Source: Sipunculus nudus (Eukaryota; Annelida; Sipuncula; Golfingiida; Sipunculidae). From it: DNA of 64,000 bases. Position 1 is the first letter of the stretch. Each line of letters starts with the position of its first letter. Made by a program: the position numbers and the translations under genes. The notes below the pieces were generated by a model. It was not told the origin of the DNA, did not search any database, and worked only from the letters and a program-made list of their open reading frames with translations. Shown piece by piece: positions 47,126 through 59,330 of the stretch. Where the stretch lies: positions 14,928,576-14,992,575 of the forward strand of contig CM049309.1 in NCBI GenBank assembly GCA_026874595.1. Direction: 5' to 3'.

Positions 47126-47479
47126 AGAATGCAGATTTAAGCTTGCAGAATGTGGATAAAAATCGATATTAACCATATAAGTAATCTGAGACTTCATAAG
47201 TACGTACCCGGCATGCGGAATGCGTTTCAGACAAAGCTACATGTAACGATTTTTGGCCGTTCCGCGTGGTATCCCGGAGCAACACGTAGAAAATTATATG
47301 CATGTTGCCGTGCTGATACATATAAAATCTCTCAACACGCATTCCGCAAAATTTTATGTAGATTCTAAGTTTTTGGAATTCCGACTTTCGACTTGCAACA
47401 TCCAGGCATACAGGACAGAACCTAGCTACAGTCCTGTAACGCAAACAATACTATTTGTTCTTTCTTGTTTGCGTCACAG

Positions 47480-47664
47480 CCCCTAAGGAGGAGAGTTTAC
47501 CCTCTAAAGCTTGGTCAGATCTGACCAAAGTGGTTCGGAGTATGATATTCGGCGTTCAGCCAGAGGACATGCAACACCCTCTACATATTACGCATAATAC
47601 AGCTGTTTTGACTCAGTTGAGATACAAGTTGTATCTTAAATGTTCAGGATGTATTAAAGTATAG
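47480..47664 (+). CDS. Possible terminal exon, unrecognised (low confidence)
   Basis: A good 3' splice site, a pyrimidine-rich tract ending GCGTCACAG at 47479, precedes an open stretch ending in TAG at 47664. The encoded peptide contains WSDLTKVVRSMIFGVQPEDM and LRYKLYLKCSGCIKV. No family was recognised and no upstream exon found, so it may be chance. The frame 47706-47999 just downstream (E/R/P-rich) is likewise unrecognised. Confidence 0.2.
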
Positions 47665-48289
47665 CTAGATCTTGCTTTTAAAGTCGTTAGACAGATGCGG
47701 TTGAGGTGATCTGGGATCACCGCCCCGGTTGTCTCTTTAGACTATTATATTTCGCTGAGCCGATAGACGAGATGCAACAGACAAGCCAGGCCCCCATGAG
47801 CCAGGAGAGGCCGCCACCTACCCGCACCGAGGACCAGGAAGGCAGGGAGGAGTCGAAGAGGACAGAGTCACTTTCAGCGCCACACCCTCACAAAGTATTA
47901 AATTATTTGCACTTACTCTCAGGAAAACCAGACAATGGTTACCTCCACCGGCTTTTGTTTACAGCCTGGCAACTTGGCAAGGCATGCTTGGTAGCCTAAT
48001 ATAAGGAGGGTCTATCCTTGGGGGATTTATGAGGCAACCACCATATTTGGGTGTTTTTAGGTAATTTGCATAGTTCCTCTGTTAATTTGCATGTGATACT
48101 ATTTTGGGGTTGTGGTCCAATAAGAGGGGAAACTCTCACCAACAGGTGTTCGGACTACATTCCTGAATGGAGTCTGAATGTTCAGGCTAGACAGAACCCT
48201 ACTCACAGAAGCCTGACTCGGACTCTGCCGGTTTGAGATTGTGGGTAAAGAAACCCTATTCCTCACAATGCATTTTTAATACAACATTT

Positions 48290-49105
48290 GCGTAGGTATA
48301 AACGTAGTAGAGAGGGTAAAATAGTCCTTTATAATAAGTTGAATAAGAATTGTTTCAAGGAAAATTACATGGACTTAAATGTTTTGTGGTATAAGGCCGT
48401 CACGGGATAAGTAATGTTTTGGTAAGCATGCGCATGTGCTGTTTGCGATACAATCACAGTTGTGGAAATCACCTTCACAATTAGGCCTTGTAACAACCTT
48501 CGAGCACTGAGGGATAAGGTCTATTTTGCAAAATGAATAATCCCTGCCAGTCAATACGGACTAAAGCATGTTTGACCTGGCATTTGACCCGGTGAACGCC
48601 TCATTTGGATGATCAGTTAGGTAAACAACATGCGACTCTAGATCACTTTGGACTCATATCTTATTTCAGCAAGCAATAATGTTTAATCCCCAAATTCGTG
48701 CAGGTCATCCTTTTGCATAATGTTGAAAAGACCACAGCAAGTGTCCCTATACTATCACCGTGCATTTATGTCTTCAACAGTTCTTTCAGAAGTTGTATCA
48801 TGTAAACTATCAAAGCACGTGCACACGTTACTGTTTATATTTACAATAACGCGTCACAGGTATTACACCGCAAATAGGTCCGCAAGTTTATCAATATAAG
48901 AAATATGTTTCACGGACAAATGTCGTTTGTTGGTTATATTTAGAATGGATGTTGTCTAAGCATACTGTATATTTGTTATTTGCTTTAATATTTTGTAATT
49001 TTCAATTGCGGGCGATAAAGCTTGCGTTTGACTGGAAGTAGTGCCTTGTGCACATTGCTCGGTAGAGATCTATCTCCTTCATAGACGAGATCTCGCGTGA
49101 GGCCT
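48290..49105 (+). repeat. Composite dispersed repeat (matches 21500-21690 and 27020-27610)
   Basis: 48290-48490 matches 21500-21690 and 48535-49105 matches 27020-27610, both in direct orientation. This is the only place in the window where the two modules occur together, so the fragments elsewhere may be truncated versions of one longer family. No protein signature seen. Confidence 0.65.
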
Positions 49106-49854
49106 TGTATGATGGTGAAATGGTAGAAGGCACCGACAAATCGAAATATACACATCAAAATTCATCCGTTCGTGTCATTGGCAGTAAATGAGTCTTTCTG
49201 GCAACATAAAAACGTTCTTTCCTTGATATATTAATAAAATATTATTCTCTAAAGATCCTTATAATTACGCCGTGCTTTAAACATAAACTTTATGAACTTG
49301 TTGTGAACAGACGTTAATCGACTAGTACCCTGCAAGGACCCCCTATAAACGCCCGCTTTTTTTCAGTTCCAACAGCGATAATATCGTAGCGGGGTTCTAA
49401 GTCCCATTACAAAGGAAGGTGGGACTCATCATATCACATGTCGACTTCTTCTCTATGTAAACATTAGAGTTTTTGGTAAAATTATGAATATGTAGGGCAT
49501 TGAAGCATTTCATTGATGCTACAAACTTTCAGAAGTTTCACTAAACATCCAAAGACTACGCAAAGGTAATAATTTTATGTTGACACAGCCTAAAAAGTCA
49601 CTTATACGTTTCAAAAGGGGTCTCCTATCTAGAACCTTACAAGACCTTACAAGGGTCAAACTCAAGACTTTGATGGAGAGCAGAGTGAATCGGAATAAAG
49701 CGTCTGGGGACGAGACAAACGCATGTGCTATGTAATCAAACGGCTCTCTCTCAAGAATGGAGACAAATTTTTATCTTTATGTCTTACAATTTTTACAAGT
49801 GCATGGTCCCGTTTTCCTAAACAATCCCCTTAAGGTTCGCTTTGAGTAGAAACG

Positions 49855-50015
49855 ATCACTGGCGGGAGGGTGGCATCCGGGCTACAGTGTGAACTGAAGA
49901 TGGCGGGACATAAACGCTTCTAACACGGTTACCAACCTCTGCTGGAAGGTCGACATCCGGGTTATAGTGCATGTGAAGATAATATGGCGGCACATGGACG
50001 CTTCTGAAACCCGTG
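49855..50015. repeat. Short tandem duplication, about 75-bp unit
   Basis: GGCATCCGGGCTACAGTGTG...GATGGCGGGACATAAACGCTTCT is followed by GACATCCGGGTTATAGTGCA...ATATGGCGGCACATGGACGCTTCT. Related GGCGACATAAAAACTTCTT occurs at about 46682. Confidence 0.6.
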
Positions 50016-50159
50016 GAGGAATTAATCGGTCGTGGTTTAAAAAACTAAAAAGAGAACTATAAACTTTTATCATAAAAATATTATTAATAAATATCATTTT
50101 TATAAATATTAATTTAAAAAATAAAATTTAATTATTTTAAATATTTATTTTGCATGGAT

Positions 50160-50335
50160 TGTAAAAAGAGGTTCTACAAGCAATGGAGGCATTTCGATGG
50201 CTCAGGTTGTGGCATTTGGTAGTGTCTATAGGTGGAGGATACTCATACTCTCATACCCACGCAAGGGATCGAACCCGGGTCGCCAGCGGAGAGCCGAGCG
50301 TTTTACCCCTTGACTCTCGAGGGTCCACGTTTGAC
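50160..50335 (-). mobile_element. tRNA-derived SINE
   Basis: The minus strand begins GGACCCTCGAGAGTCAAGGG, followed by TAAAACGCTCGGCTCTC (A-box region), GGCGACCCGG and a perfect B box GGTTCGATCCC at the tRNA-typical distance. A non-tRNA tail continues to about 50160. No acceptor-stem pairing or CCA context marks it as a true tRNA gene. Confidence 0.75.
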
Positions 50336-50344
50336 TGAAGCTGT

Positions 50345-50735
50345 GTTTCCGTTCATCCGTAAATCTCGTACCTCTCGTACGCAAAAAAAAATCGGTTCCC
50401 TCTTTTTAGGATAAACTGTTTCCATGTGTACGTTTTAACGTGCTCCGCATGCGTATCCGCAAAAACGGACAGCATCGAAACGGATCGGTGAGCGATCCAT
50501 CCGTGTTGCGGATGGCAGAAATGCCTACATTTCCCAACAGTGCCCCGGCGCCAGATGAGATGAGACATATTGACCTTCTTACTGCCTGTCTCCTTGCAGT
50601 TTCAAAAGAGGCACGTGAAAGGGTATCCGCAAGAAAAAACGTACGGACTTATGGCAACAGCTTTTGCGGACTGCGCACTATGGAACGTACGTACGTCTTT
50701 TGCGGATACGTTTTTTTTGCGGATACATAGAAACC
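50345..50735. mobile_element. MITE-like element with GTTTCC...GGAAAC-type ends and GCGTATCCGCAAAAA motifs
   Basis: GTGTTTCCGTTCATCCG and CTGTTTCCATGTGTACG lie at the left, with TGCGGATACATAGAAACCTC at the right. GCGTATCCGCAAAAA recurs in inverted form (TTTTGCGGATACG) near the right end. Frames 50440-50730 and 50353-50568 are shadows. PIF/Harbinger-like MITE is a tentative reading. Confidence 0.5.
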
Positions 50736-50739
50736 TCTA

Positions 50740-52905
50740 TATCTCAAATAAATAAAAAAAGGATCGTCTTAAATTAAAAAAAGAACACTATGTCAGGATT
50801 AAACAAGGGCCAAGAGGCACAAATTGTTCCCCGCCATATACTTAACCAGGAAAGTGTGGCATCAGTGATGGGGCGGGGCGGACGGAGGGAAGGACGAATG
50901 GACGGCACAACAGACGCGGACCATTTTAGCAGTCCTCCCTCATTAAGGCGGGGCTAATAAGATATGTTTTACGAGGTCTATACTGTATTTAAGACAGATT
51001 TCAGGATTGATTTTAGATATGGATTTATGCTAGTTCTGCAACCTTGAATATGCAAAATGGGTTCTTTGTTAAAAGAAACCCACATACAGAAACAGATGCA
51101 AGCATCATGGCATCATGCCTGGTAAGAAACCACGCTTCATACAACTCATACATACAAAAACATGCAAGTTGATTATGCATCCGATTTGGTCCATACGTCA
51201 GCAATACATCCTACCTTGTCTCAATAATTGGACGTATCGGTTATGTTAGACAGAGTGTCCGTCTCTATAATACAGAGACGGAGAGCACTGCATGCATTCT
51301 TGTGGTGTCCTGTCTGATATAACTAAATGTCCCTCCATTGGCCAAATTACCAAACATAATCTAGCAAACATACCCTTAACTACGACTCCTTACTTGTTTT
51401 CTAGCTCAAATAAGAAAATTAAACATATAATCCAGGTGCAAAAGTTAAGCGATGCTCGCAGGTTTCTAACCAAACAAGACATGTTGCTTTAGGTTCAAGG
51501 ACACAGGGAGAAGCCAGTTTTCAAAGTCCTTCCTCTGATTGGCTGTTAGGTTTCAGGCTCATTCATCATGGAAATCTAACTTAATTTCAAGTATAAGATT
51601 AACTGCCTGGTCCCTAAAATAGTGCCATCCAGTGAATAAAAAAGAAAGTGCAAGCAAAACAATGGTTCCAAGCGGGGCTAGTTGCCACCTGCAAATTTTC
51701 TCGTTTTCATTTATTAGAAATGGTTCACACACCCAGTTAAGACCCACGTTTGTTTATTTTAAGCTTATTTTCTGATTTATCTAAATTTCTGTGTCCTCGC
51801 TCGCACATCAATATTTTCAAAGAGTGCTCGTAAGCCTCACTGGGAGGCTTACTATGTAGGCCACGGTTATGTATATAGGGACAACACCTTCGCCGTGACG
51901 ACCCGACTCAGTAGCTACTGCATGATGTTCGGGCAGCCAGTAAGCTGCTGGTAGATTATCTAATGTCAGAGGGCTTGAATGGCGCTAACTACACCAAATT
52001 CCCAAAGAAGATTATTTTTTTCTACCCTTTTTTTACAGGATGAATTTGAAGCAAAGTATCACGGCAGCGTGGTAACAATTAGTTTAACTGTCATGTGAAG
52101 CAACAAAATCTCCGTTTCGGGGCCCGAGTATAGAATTCGGTCTTCATTTCCAAGATGGGTCTGAACTGACTGGACCATCTCATATCAGTAGTAATCAACA
52201 TAAGCCATGACACGCCTGATGATATGACATCGACATATCTCTTACTTCTCCATTACATGAATCCTAAACATCATAACGTCCGTCCGTTTACACCCATAAA
52301 CTCGTCGATGTAGACCGGATTCTGTAATCGCTCCCGTTTCGGTTTGGGCATACGTAGCTATCGCTTCATCTCATGTTATTTTGTATCCTGGTGTCACCCT
52401 GACTGGGAATCTAAAGCTAAATTCATATGTGACACAATCCTGACTGTCAACGGAGTCAGTTCAATTTTGTTCTTACTGCGGACCGTTAGAAGAGCACAAC
52501 TTTGTTGCAGCTGTCTCCCTCAAACGCTGTACATATAACACGGGACCTGCCTGGCTCACTTTAGAACGCATATACCAGGATTCACGAATGCCACGCGACG
52601 GTGCTCGTGATCGTGTTTACTTGACCAGACATTAGGAACTTACGTGTACAATGAAGGTCTTTGAAAATCCGCCTGCCATGCTAACTTACGCTTTGATCAT
52701 GTCTTATCAATATAAGTCGCTGGGTCTTCCATACACACATCCCGTGCATACTCCAATTATTGTATACCCTACATGGTCCCTGTGTACCTGTGTAGTACAC
52801 CAACTGAACTGCCCGAGTCAATGAACCGTGAACGGTCCAACGTGTGAAGTGCTATGGTCGACGGCCCATAAACTTTCACAGAGAACACACTATGATGAAT
52901 GCGTG
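50740..52905. other. Non-coding stretch
   Basis: No repeat partner, RNA gene or splice-consistent exon was identified. Frames 51292-51492, 51559-51747 and 52344-52538 are unrecognised. Confidence 0.35.
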
Positions 52906-52909
52906 CGTA

Positions 52910-53090
52910 GTCGGCTGTGGAGTACGTGTCAGAGCCAGAAGAGACTGCGCAGTCGGCTAGCTGCCTAGATATGTTCCGCTGTCCAGCCCCTGCGCAGCTG
53001 ACAATGCTTTAACTGGTATGCCTTGACGGATATTACCGTGTTTTACCTGCCCAGATGTGTGACATTCTAGACCTAGTAGTAATGGTTAGT
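52910..53090 (-). repeat. Inverted repeat, left arm (partner 58310-58440)
   Basis: Reverse-complemented, this reads CTAGGTCTAGAATGTCACAC (about 53056-53080), then CAGTTAAAGCATTGTCAGCTG, matching 58320-58395 nearly base for base. About 5.2 kb separates the arms. Confidence 0.75.
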
Positions 53091-53234
53091 AAACTGTTGC
53101 TGAATTTAAAAAAAAAAAACTACAACAGGTAACAGGATTTGTTTTAGGTAAATGAGAACCTTTAGAACTACGAATCAAGCCATTTGAAGGGGTTCTTACT
53201 TCTACAGGCCTATTTATAATATTGTACTTTAGTG

Positions 53235-53300
53235 AGCATCTGAGCGGTAAAGGTTTGAAAATTAAGGCTATCAATATGCAAAGGAATGGCATTTCAGTAA
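53235..53300 (+). repeat. Short dispersed repeat (partner 58055-58120)
   Basis: TGAGCGGTAAAGGTTTGAAAATTAAGGCTATCAATATG resembles 58058-58100 in direct orientation, even though the neighbouring repeat arm is inverted. Confidence 0.5.
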
Positions 53301-56197
53301 CAATAATAAAAAAACATTAATCCATGAAATGTCATATTGTCAGTTAAAAATTATGCACATTTCCAAGGAACCAAAGCAGAAAGACCATTTTGAGACCCCA
53401 ATCATAGCAGGGATGAATGACAGAGAACCTCCACCTCTGACACGGTCACTGCATTTCAAAGGAAAGCTTTCACTGTAGGCGGGGTCACTTATGTATTAAC
53501 TTAATTGTTTGAATAACGGGACTAATTAAGATGTGTTTTTCAATAATTGTTGCGGTAGGGCATTTTATAAACCAGTAAAAATAACAGATAAGTGTTTGGG
53601 TAATCGATAAAACATAAACCCACAAAAAGAAAACAAAACGTAAAACAGTTACCTCTCGCGGTAAATTTTAAATTGTATATATTGTTGTCGTCTCTATTAT
53701 AGCCATGACAACATGACACTCAGGCCTTCGGAAATAAACTGATAGGGCCTGGAGTCATGATGGCAGTCACAACAGAACGCCCATTCTGAGGGTCAGATCA
53801 AAATATTTCCTGTCTGGTATTATATGGCATCACAGGCTTATATGGTCGTATTATATGTGCTTAATATCGAAGAAAAAGGGTTGTTACACAAAAATTATTA
53901 CATTTATTACCTCCTTTCGTCACTGTGGCACCGGTTCACGTGAGGCGGTACTTCTCGTTCGAAAATGAAATGTCATGACGGGGTCGTGTATGTAAACTTG
54001 GAAGTCCGAAACCGGAAGCCGGAAACCAAGGAATTGTTTTATAAATAATGCAGTTTAAAGCATATACAAAATGCAAACATTTCAATACCGTTTTGCTTTT
54101 TCCCGATAGAATAAGATCTTTACTATCATTCTGTGAACAATTATATTTATTCATTCTTTGATCTGAAAGTTATGGACGATTTTGTGCTCGGAAGCCATCT
54201 CGGAAGTCACTCAGAGGTGCTGGGATGTGATTCAAATATGTATAACTCGGAAGTCACAGAGACGCACTGGTTAACTTGTGGTCAGTTAAGAGCCACAGCC
54301 CAAATGCAGTTTCATTATAATTATAGTTGCATGCATATATTGAAATTGCTTATGCATGATTCTGCTTTTAATGAGTGTAAAATAAAACACATGATACAAA
54401 ATCGGAAAACTATGTTCTCAATTTTTTGTTTTGTAAATTTAATATAAATGTATACAGATATGTGGGTGTATTTTCACGTAATATATTTCACCCCATGAAA
54501 TATATTAATAAAATCTAGAGCCATGTTTTTGTTAAAGATATTTATATTTACAAAGGCAGGGCAGGGGATAATTTTAATTCTTAAATTATAAAATGTAAAG
54601 AGGACATTTTGAGGCACCTTAAACAAATGATAATGAGGATTTTCTGTTCCGCAACTATTCTCCTACATGTTTTTGAAATATGTATTCACTCCTTTAGGTT
54701 GTTGGGCTTTAATATTTATAATTCTATAAAATTACGGTATAAACTGGAAAATCCAAATATCCAATAGTTTGTAACATGTTAATGTCAATGATGAAATACG
54801 CGTCTATACATTTATAACTTGCAAAATGTTACCTTTTAAATGTAGTACTCGTTGTAAAATAATTGATATGTTTAAGTCTTATAACAATCTTTGCATTTTA
54901 CCGACTTTTGTGATCTGTGAGCGCACAGGCTCGGACAGCAGAGCACAGTGCGTGAGTCTGAGTATCAACCGAGGAGCCCTGATATGACCGAGAAAAGTGA
55001 CATGTGATAACGGAAAGACTCCATCTCTCAATATACTAGTATATTTTTGGATGCTCTCTAAGTGGAGTAAATCACAGACTTGTTCATTAATATCGCCAAC
55101 TTATGAACTGGAAAGTAAACTCAAATTAATTCTTGTTCAAGTTTTTAACACTTCCTTCAAACTTTTTCAGTCTTGTATTTATATTCTAATAATTTCACTC
55201 CTGATGTTTCAACATGACATTTCAACTTCAAATAAATGGATATTTAATAATATTTTAAAGTATAGTTGCAACTGATTTCACTCTCAAGCGTTATAATATA
55301 TGCATGATAAGGGCATCAAAACGGAATGTGCTCCCTTCAACTTCGGATTACTGTACGATTACAACGATCTCGATAAAAATTCCAATTTTGTGTACAGAGG
55401 AGATCGTTGAATGTAAAATCTTTGATAAAAAAACATATAGAATTTTTTATCTTTAAATAATCCAACTGAATATTCCGTGCATACTTACTATTTTTATTTG
55501 ATTCCTATATTTTAATCCTCAGAAACAAAATTAACAGATAGGATGCTTTTTCTTAGCCTGGTAATCATCGGTCTATAGTCGGAATTCTCGATACAGTAGT
55601 ACCGTGCGCTTTTGGACCTCCTTCCCTTCGGACTTGATAGTTGCTGGTATCAGTTTCTATTATTAAACAGAATTTTTTTATATCTATAACCTTTGCTCTT
55701 TGCTCATTTATTTTTAAACATTAACTGAACTTTTCTGGCTATGCCAAATGTTTTGTTTAATGTTTTATTGATTTGTTGTTGATTTTTTTCAACTGACGTA
55801 TTTTACAATATATCTTTTAAAAGTAATGATGTTTGTGCCCTGCGGTTTTACAAATTTACAACATAAATTTGGTGACTATTGTACCTAACAGCATAAAAAA
55901 TATCGATTAAATATTGAATCGTTCTGCAAAAACAGAAACTAAAGTTTTTATATTATCAAAAAAATTACAATCGGCATCATATCTATTTACACATGCATTG
56001 TGTATTTCTCTCTGTAAAGGTATTGTTAATGTTTGTGTTTTCTTTTTAAATTTGCAGGATACGTCTGATGAAATCATTAACATACAAATTATTGTAAAGC
56101 ATCATGTATATTATGCTATTTTGGCAAAATTACAAAAAATGAATTGAAACAGGTTCCATTTACAGCAGGAACATATAGGGGAAAATATAACATTTTG

Positions 56198-56200
<3 letters not shown>
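53301..56200. other. Non-coding, AT-rich stretch inside the inverted-repeat-bounded interval
   Basis: Frames at 54133-54447, 54997-55275 and 55914-56147 have no domain or composition suggesting a gene. No RNA gene seen. Confidence 0.35.

Positions 56201-56201
<1 letters not shown>

Positions 56202-56242
<41 letters not shown>
56202..56242. repeat. (TA)n microsatellite
   Basis: TA run of about 20 units lying beyond the 3' end of the LINE at 56525-57900. It may derive from the LINE tail. Confidence 0.9.
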
Positions 56243-56246
<4 letters not shown>

Positions 56247-56524
56247 TATTTATACATATATTTTACCAGGATGGCCCATTCAGCATGTTCAGCTGTTTTT
56301 CGATGGGGTCCTGGAAATATCACAGAGAAATATACATTGACAAAGATATATACATTATATACACATATTAAAATAGTCATTGAAAATAAAATAAAATGTT
56401 TAAAACAACGATCTAAACATACACATATTTAAAACATATAGATTGCTTCATATGACACAAATGTAATCATATACAATTTTAAAGGTCGAGTAACTAAAAT
56501 TCTGAGTTTAAAACATGGAAATCG

Positions 56525-57715
56525 TCATAAAAAGGATTTATATAGTTGTTTAAAACGCTTAACGTCAGTTACGTGTCTTAAATTATTGGGAAGTTGATTC
56601 CAGTAATGCGGGCCTGAGTAAAGAAAGCTTGATTTAAATCTATCAGTTCTCGGTTTTATGATGGCAAGATTGCCACTGGTCGTGTGTCGTGTATTGTATG
56701 GGTTACGTGCATATTTGAGACCATGTCTAAAAGTAGGAGGTGCATCACCAAATAAACATTTAAAAACTAAAAGATTTACAAAATAGCGATATCTCTGTTC
56801 CACGGTCATCCAACCTAACTGAATTATTAATGATGCTGGAGAAGTATTTATATCGAAGTTTTTTGTAACAATACGGGCAGCTTTATTTTGGAGTCTCTGG
56901 ATTTTGAACTTGTACGTTTTCGAGCATCCACCCCAAACAGAAATACAGTAATCAATATGGCTTTGAATAAGAGAATGATATATATGTTTTAGAGTTGGTG
57001 TTTGAAGAAACTTGCTAAGTCGGTAAAGGACATGTAATTTTGTGATAATTTTATCGTAAATATAATCTACATGATCCTTACATTTGAAGCGGGAGTCGAC
57101 GATTAAACCCAAAAGTTTCGTGTTATTTTCGGGAATTAATGTAACATTATTAATGTTAATGTTTTTGGTAAAATTAGAATTATGGCTAAATATCACAATA
57201 CTCGATTTAACAGGGTTGATACATAAATGATTTACTCTGAACCATTTTAGGGCCATGTCAATCTTGCTTTGTAAATGGCTGATTGCATTATCGGCGGAAT
57301 CAGCACAGGTAAGCAGTGTGATATCGTCAGCATAAAGTATACACTTGTTATTCATATAGCTCGGGAAATCATTCATATAAATAAGAAATAGTATAGGCCC
57401 TAGTACTGTGCCTTGGGGACTACCGATGTTTACGGTAGAAGTTTTCGAAATTGAACCACAGGAGGAAACGAACTGGCGCCTGTCGGATAAATAAGAATTG
57501 AACCACGCGAGCTCTACATTTTCTATTCCATACTTCTGGAGTTTTTCGAGCAGTATAGAATGATCGAGGCTGTCAAAACCCTTCCTTATGTCCATAAAGC
57601 ACGCAGCTGTAATGTTATTATTATCAAGGTTAGTAAGACATTCATCGACTAGCGTATGTAAGGCTAAATGAGTTGATCGATTTGGTAGGTATGCGAACTG
57701 TTTATCAGAAAACAT
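56525..57715 (-). pseudogene. Non-LTR retrotransposon reverse transcriptase (Jockey/CR1-like), 5'-truncated
   Basis: A 396-aa open frame carries reverse transcriptase blocks in order: FMDIRKGFDSLDH (40-52, first catalytic aspartate), NIGSPQGTVLGPILFLIYMN (96-115), and CILYADDITLLT (125-136) with the YADD catalytic pair. It continues through thumb-like and C-terminal regions (SGPHYWNQLPNNLR) to a natural stop. The apparent ATG is not a real start. Upstream, homology continues in another frame (NYRPISVTGHVPKILE) after a shift near 57716, and again after a shift near 57858. The endonuclease domain is absent. Dead, 5'-truncated copy, although this frame is unbroken. Confidence 0.9.
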
Positions 57716-57900
57716 TGATTTTTATTAAGGTGTGCGACAACATGGCATTTTACAAAATGTTCTAAAATTTTTGGGACATGTCCAGTGACAGAAATAGGAC
57801 GATAATTGGTAGGGTCAAACTTGGTACCAGAACCCTTGTAAATTGGAGTGATACGCGTTTTTCAGTTCATCTAAAATCGACGTTTGGGGTGACAGGCTGT
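57716..57900 (-). pseudogene. Frameshifted upstream part of the same reverse transcriptase
   Basis: The minus strand encodes ITPIYKGSGTKFDPTNYRPI (the finger region before the catalytic core) in a frame one base off from 56525-57715. A further piece, SPQTSILDELKNA, precedes it in a third frame. Homology fades near 57900, marking the probable 5' truncation point. Confidence 0.8.
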
Positions 57901-58027
57901 CGCTATCTCTATTATGGATACAGTTGATCTTCTTTCTCTCCCTTTTTTTATTTACATATTTTTGCTACGAATTATACTGACAAGCAAGCAATGCAAATTT
58001 TAAGTACTTGAGTACAAAAAATTGTGA

Positions 58028-58152
58028 ACTGGCTCTTATGATATATATATATATATTTACTGAGCAGTAAAGGTTTAAAAGTTTAAGTTATCAATATGGA
58101 AGATTTTTTTTCAGTGTCACCATAAAGTTTTATTGGAACTTAACATATTCGG

Positions 58153-58200
<48 letters not shown>
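58028..58200. repeat. TA microsatellites and short repeat (partner 53235-53300)
   Basis: TA runs at about 58042-58053 and 58153-58199 flank a stretch resembling 53235-53300. Confidence 0.7.
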
Positions 58201-58201
<1 letters not shown>

Positions 58202-58309
58202 TTTTTGTATTTATATCTAAGCAATACGTATATTTTGTAAAAAAAAGTTCCAATATATGTAGTAATGAAAATATTGTCCATTATGATTTAATGTATGAAT
58301 TAACGTATG

Positions 58310-58440
58310 TAACTAGACCATACTAGGTCTAGAATGTCACACATCTAGGTAGCTGCATGGCACTTAGTAATATCAGTTAAAGCATTGTCGGCTGTGCAGA
58401 CTCTCAAGGCTCTGACACTCAGCAGCCGACATTGTCGGGT
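58310..58440 (+). repeat. Inverted repeat, right arm (partner 52910-53090)
   Basis: ACTAGGTCTAGAATGTCACA and CAGTTAAAGCATTGTCGGCT are inverted copies of sequence in the left arm; the spacer between these words has diverged. Confidence 0.75.
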
Positions 58441-58799
58441 GCCTGGACACTTTTTTAAATCAATGGTCAATGATCCGGCGGAGGTTTCTTTAAAGGCATA
58501 CCTGGCGTGTGTCGAACTGCATGGAAACTCCCTTTCAGTTTCATTATACGCAAAATGAGTGCTTTATTGCGTATTCAATAATGCCGGATGAACATATTAG
58601 CGGACTACACCTTAAGTGTGTCAGAAATAAATGAGTTAAAAAATAACAAGGCCTTCAGGCCTGATGCGAACCTGTGTAATGGGATGTGCATCAGGAATAA
58701 TGCTTCCATGATAACATTGCTTGACCATTATTTCAAAATACTTGATTAATTTTCAAGTACATGTGTGACATACTAAACATTTTAAACTCAAATTCAAGC

Positions 58800-59330
58800 A
58801 CCAGTTACACAAACGTCACTCCTGAAATACTGGCATTGATGTACACACCATAGAAAAATGATTATAGGTCTTGTGTATTAGAAAGTCATCGTAGATGTAT
58901 GGATATGTAAAATTTCAGGCAGATACTTTAAACCACTCTTGAGCTATATGCACAGATGAATGAAACCCTTAACAACTGTAGGTGGTGCCACAAAGTTTGT
59001 ATATGAAAAACTATCCGAGATGTATAAATATGCCCAATTTCAAGTTGATGTCAAATATCTCACAAGAAGTAAGCAGGGATATACACTGCAAATATTTTTT
59101 TTGATGGCGTCACTTTTCTTGTTCATGATGAAGTAATCAAAAATGTAGAGATATGCACAATTTCAGGATGATATATCAAATGCCTCCTGAGAAATAAGCA
59201 GGGACATACACTTTGCCAAAATAATTGAAGGTAGCGACATCAGTCTTGTGTACGGGAATTTCTCGTCGAAAAAGCCATCAAATATGCATGGACAAGTCAA
59301 AATGTCAGGCCAATACATCAAACTTCAAGG
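58800..59330. repeat. Degenerate tandem repeat, roughly 115-125-bp unit
   Basis: Recurring words include ATATGCACAATTTCAGGATGAT, TATGCCCAATTTCAAGTTGATG, AGAAATAAGCAGGGACATACAC and AGAAGTAAGCAGGGATATACAC. Spacing is about 115-125 bases over four units. The frame 59305-59568 lies beyond its edge and is not convincing. Confidence 0.6.

Noticed and set aside
50256-50335. Functional tRNA gene
   Set aside because: A- and B-box-like sequences are present but I could not form acceptor and anticodon stems, and a longer non-tRNA tail follows; SINE fits better.
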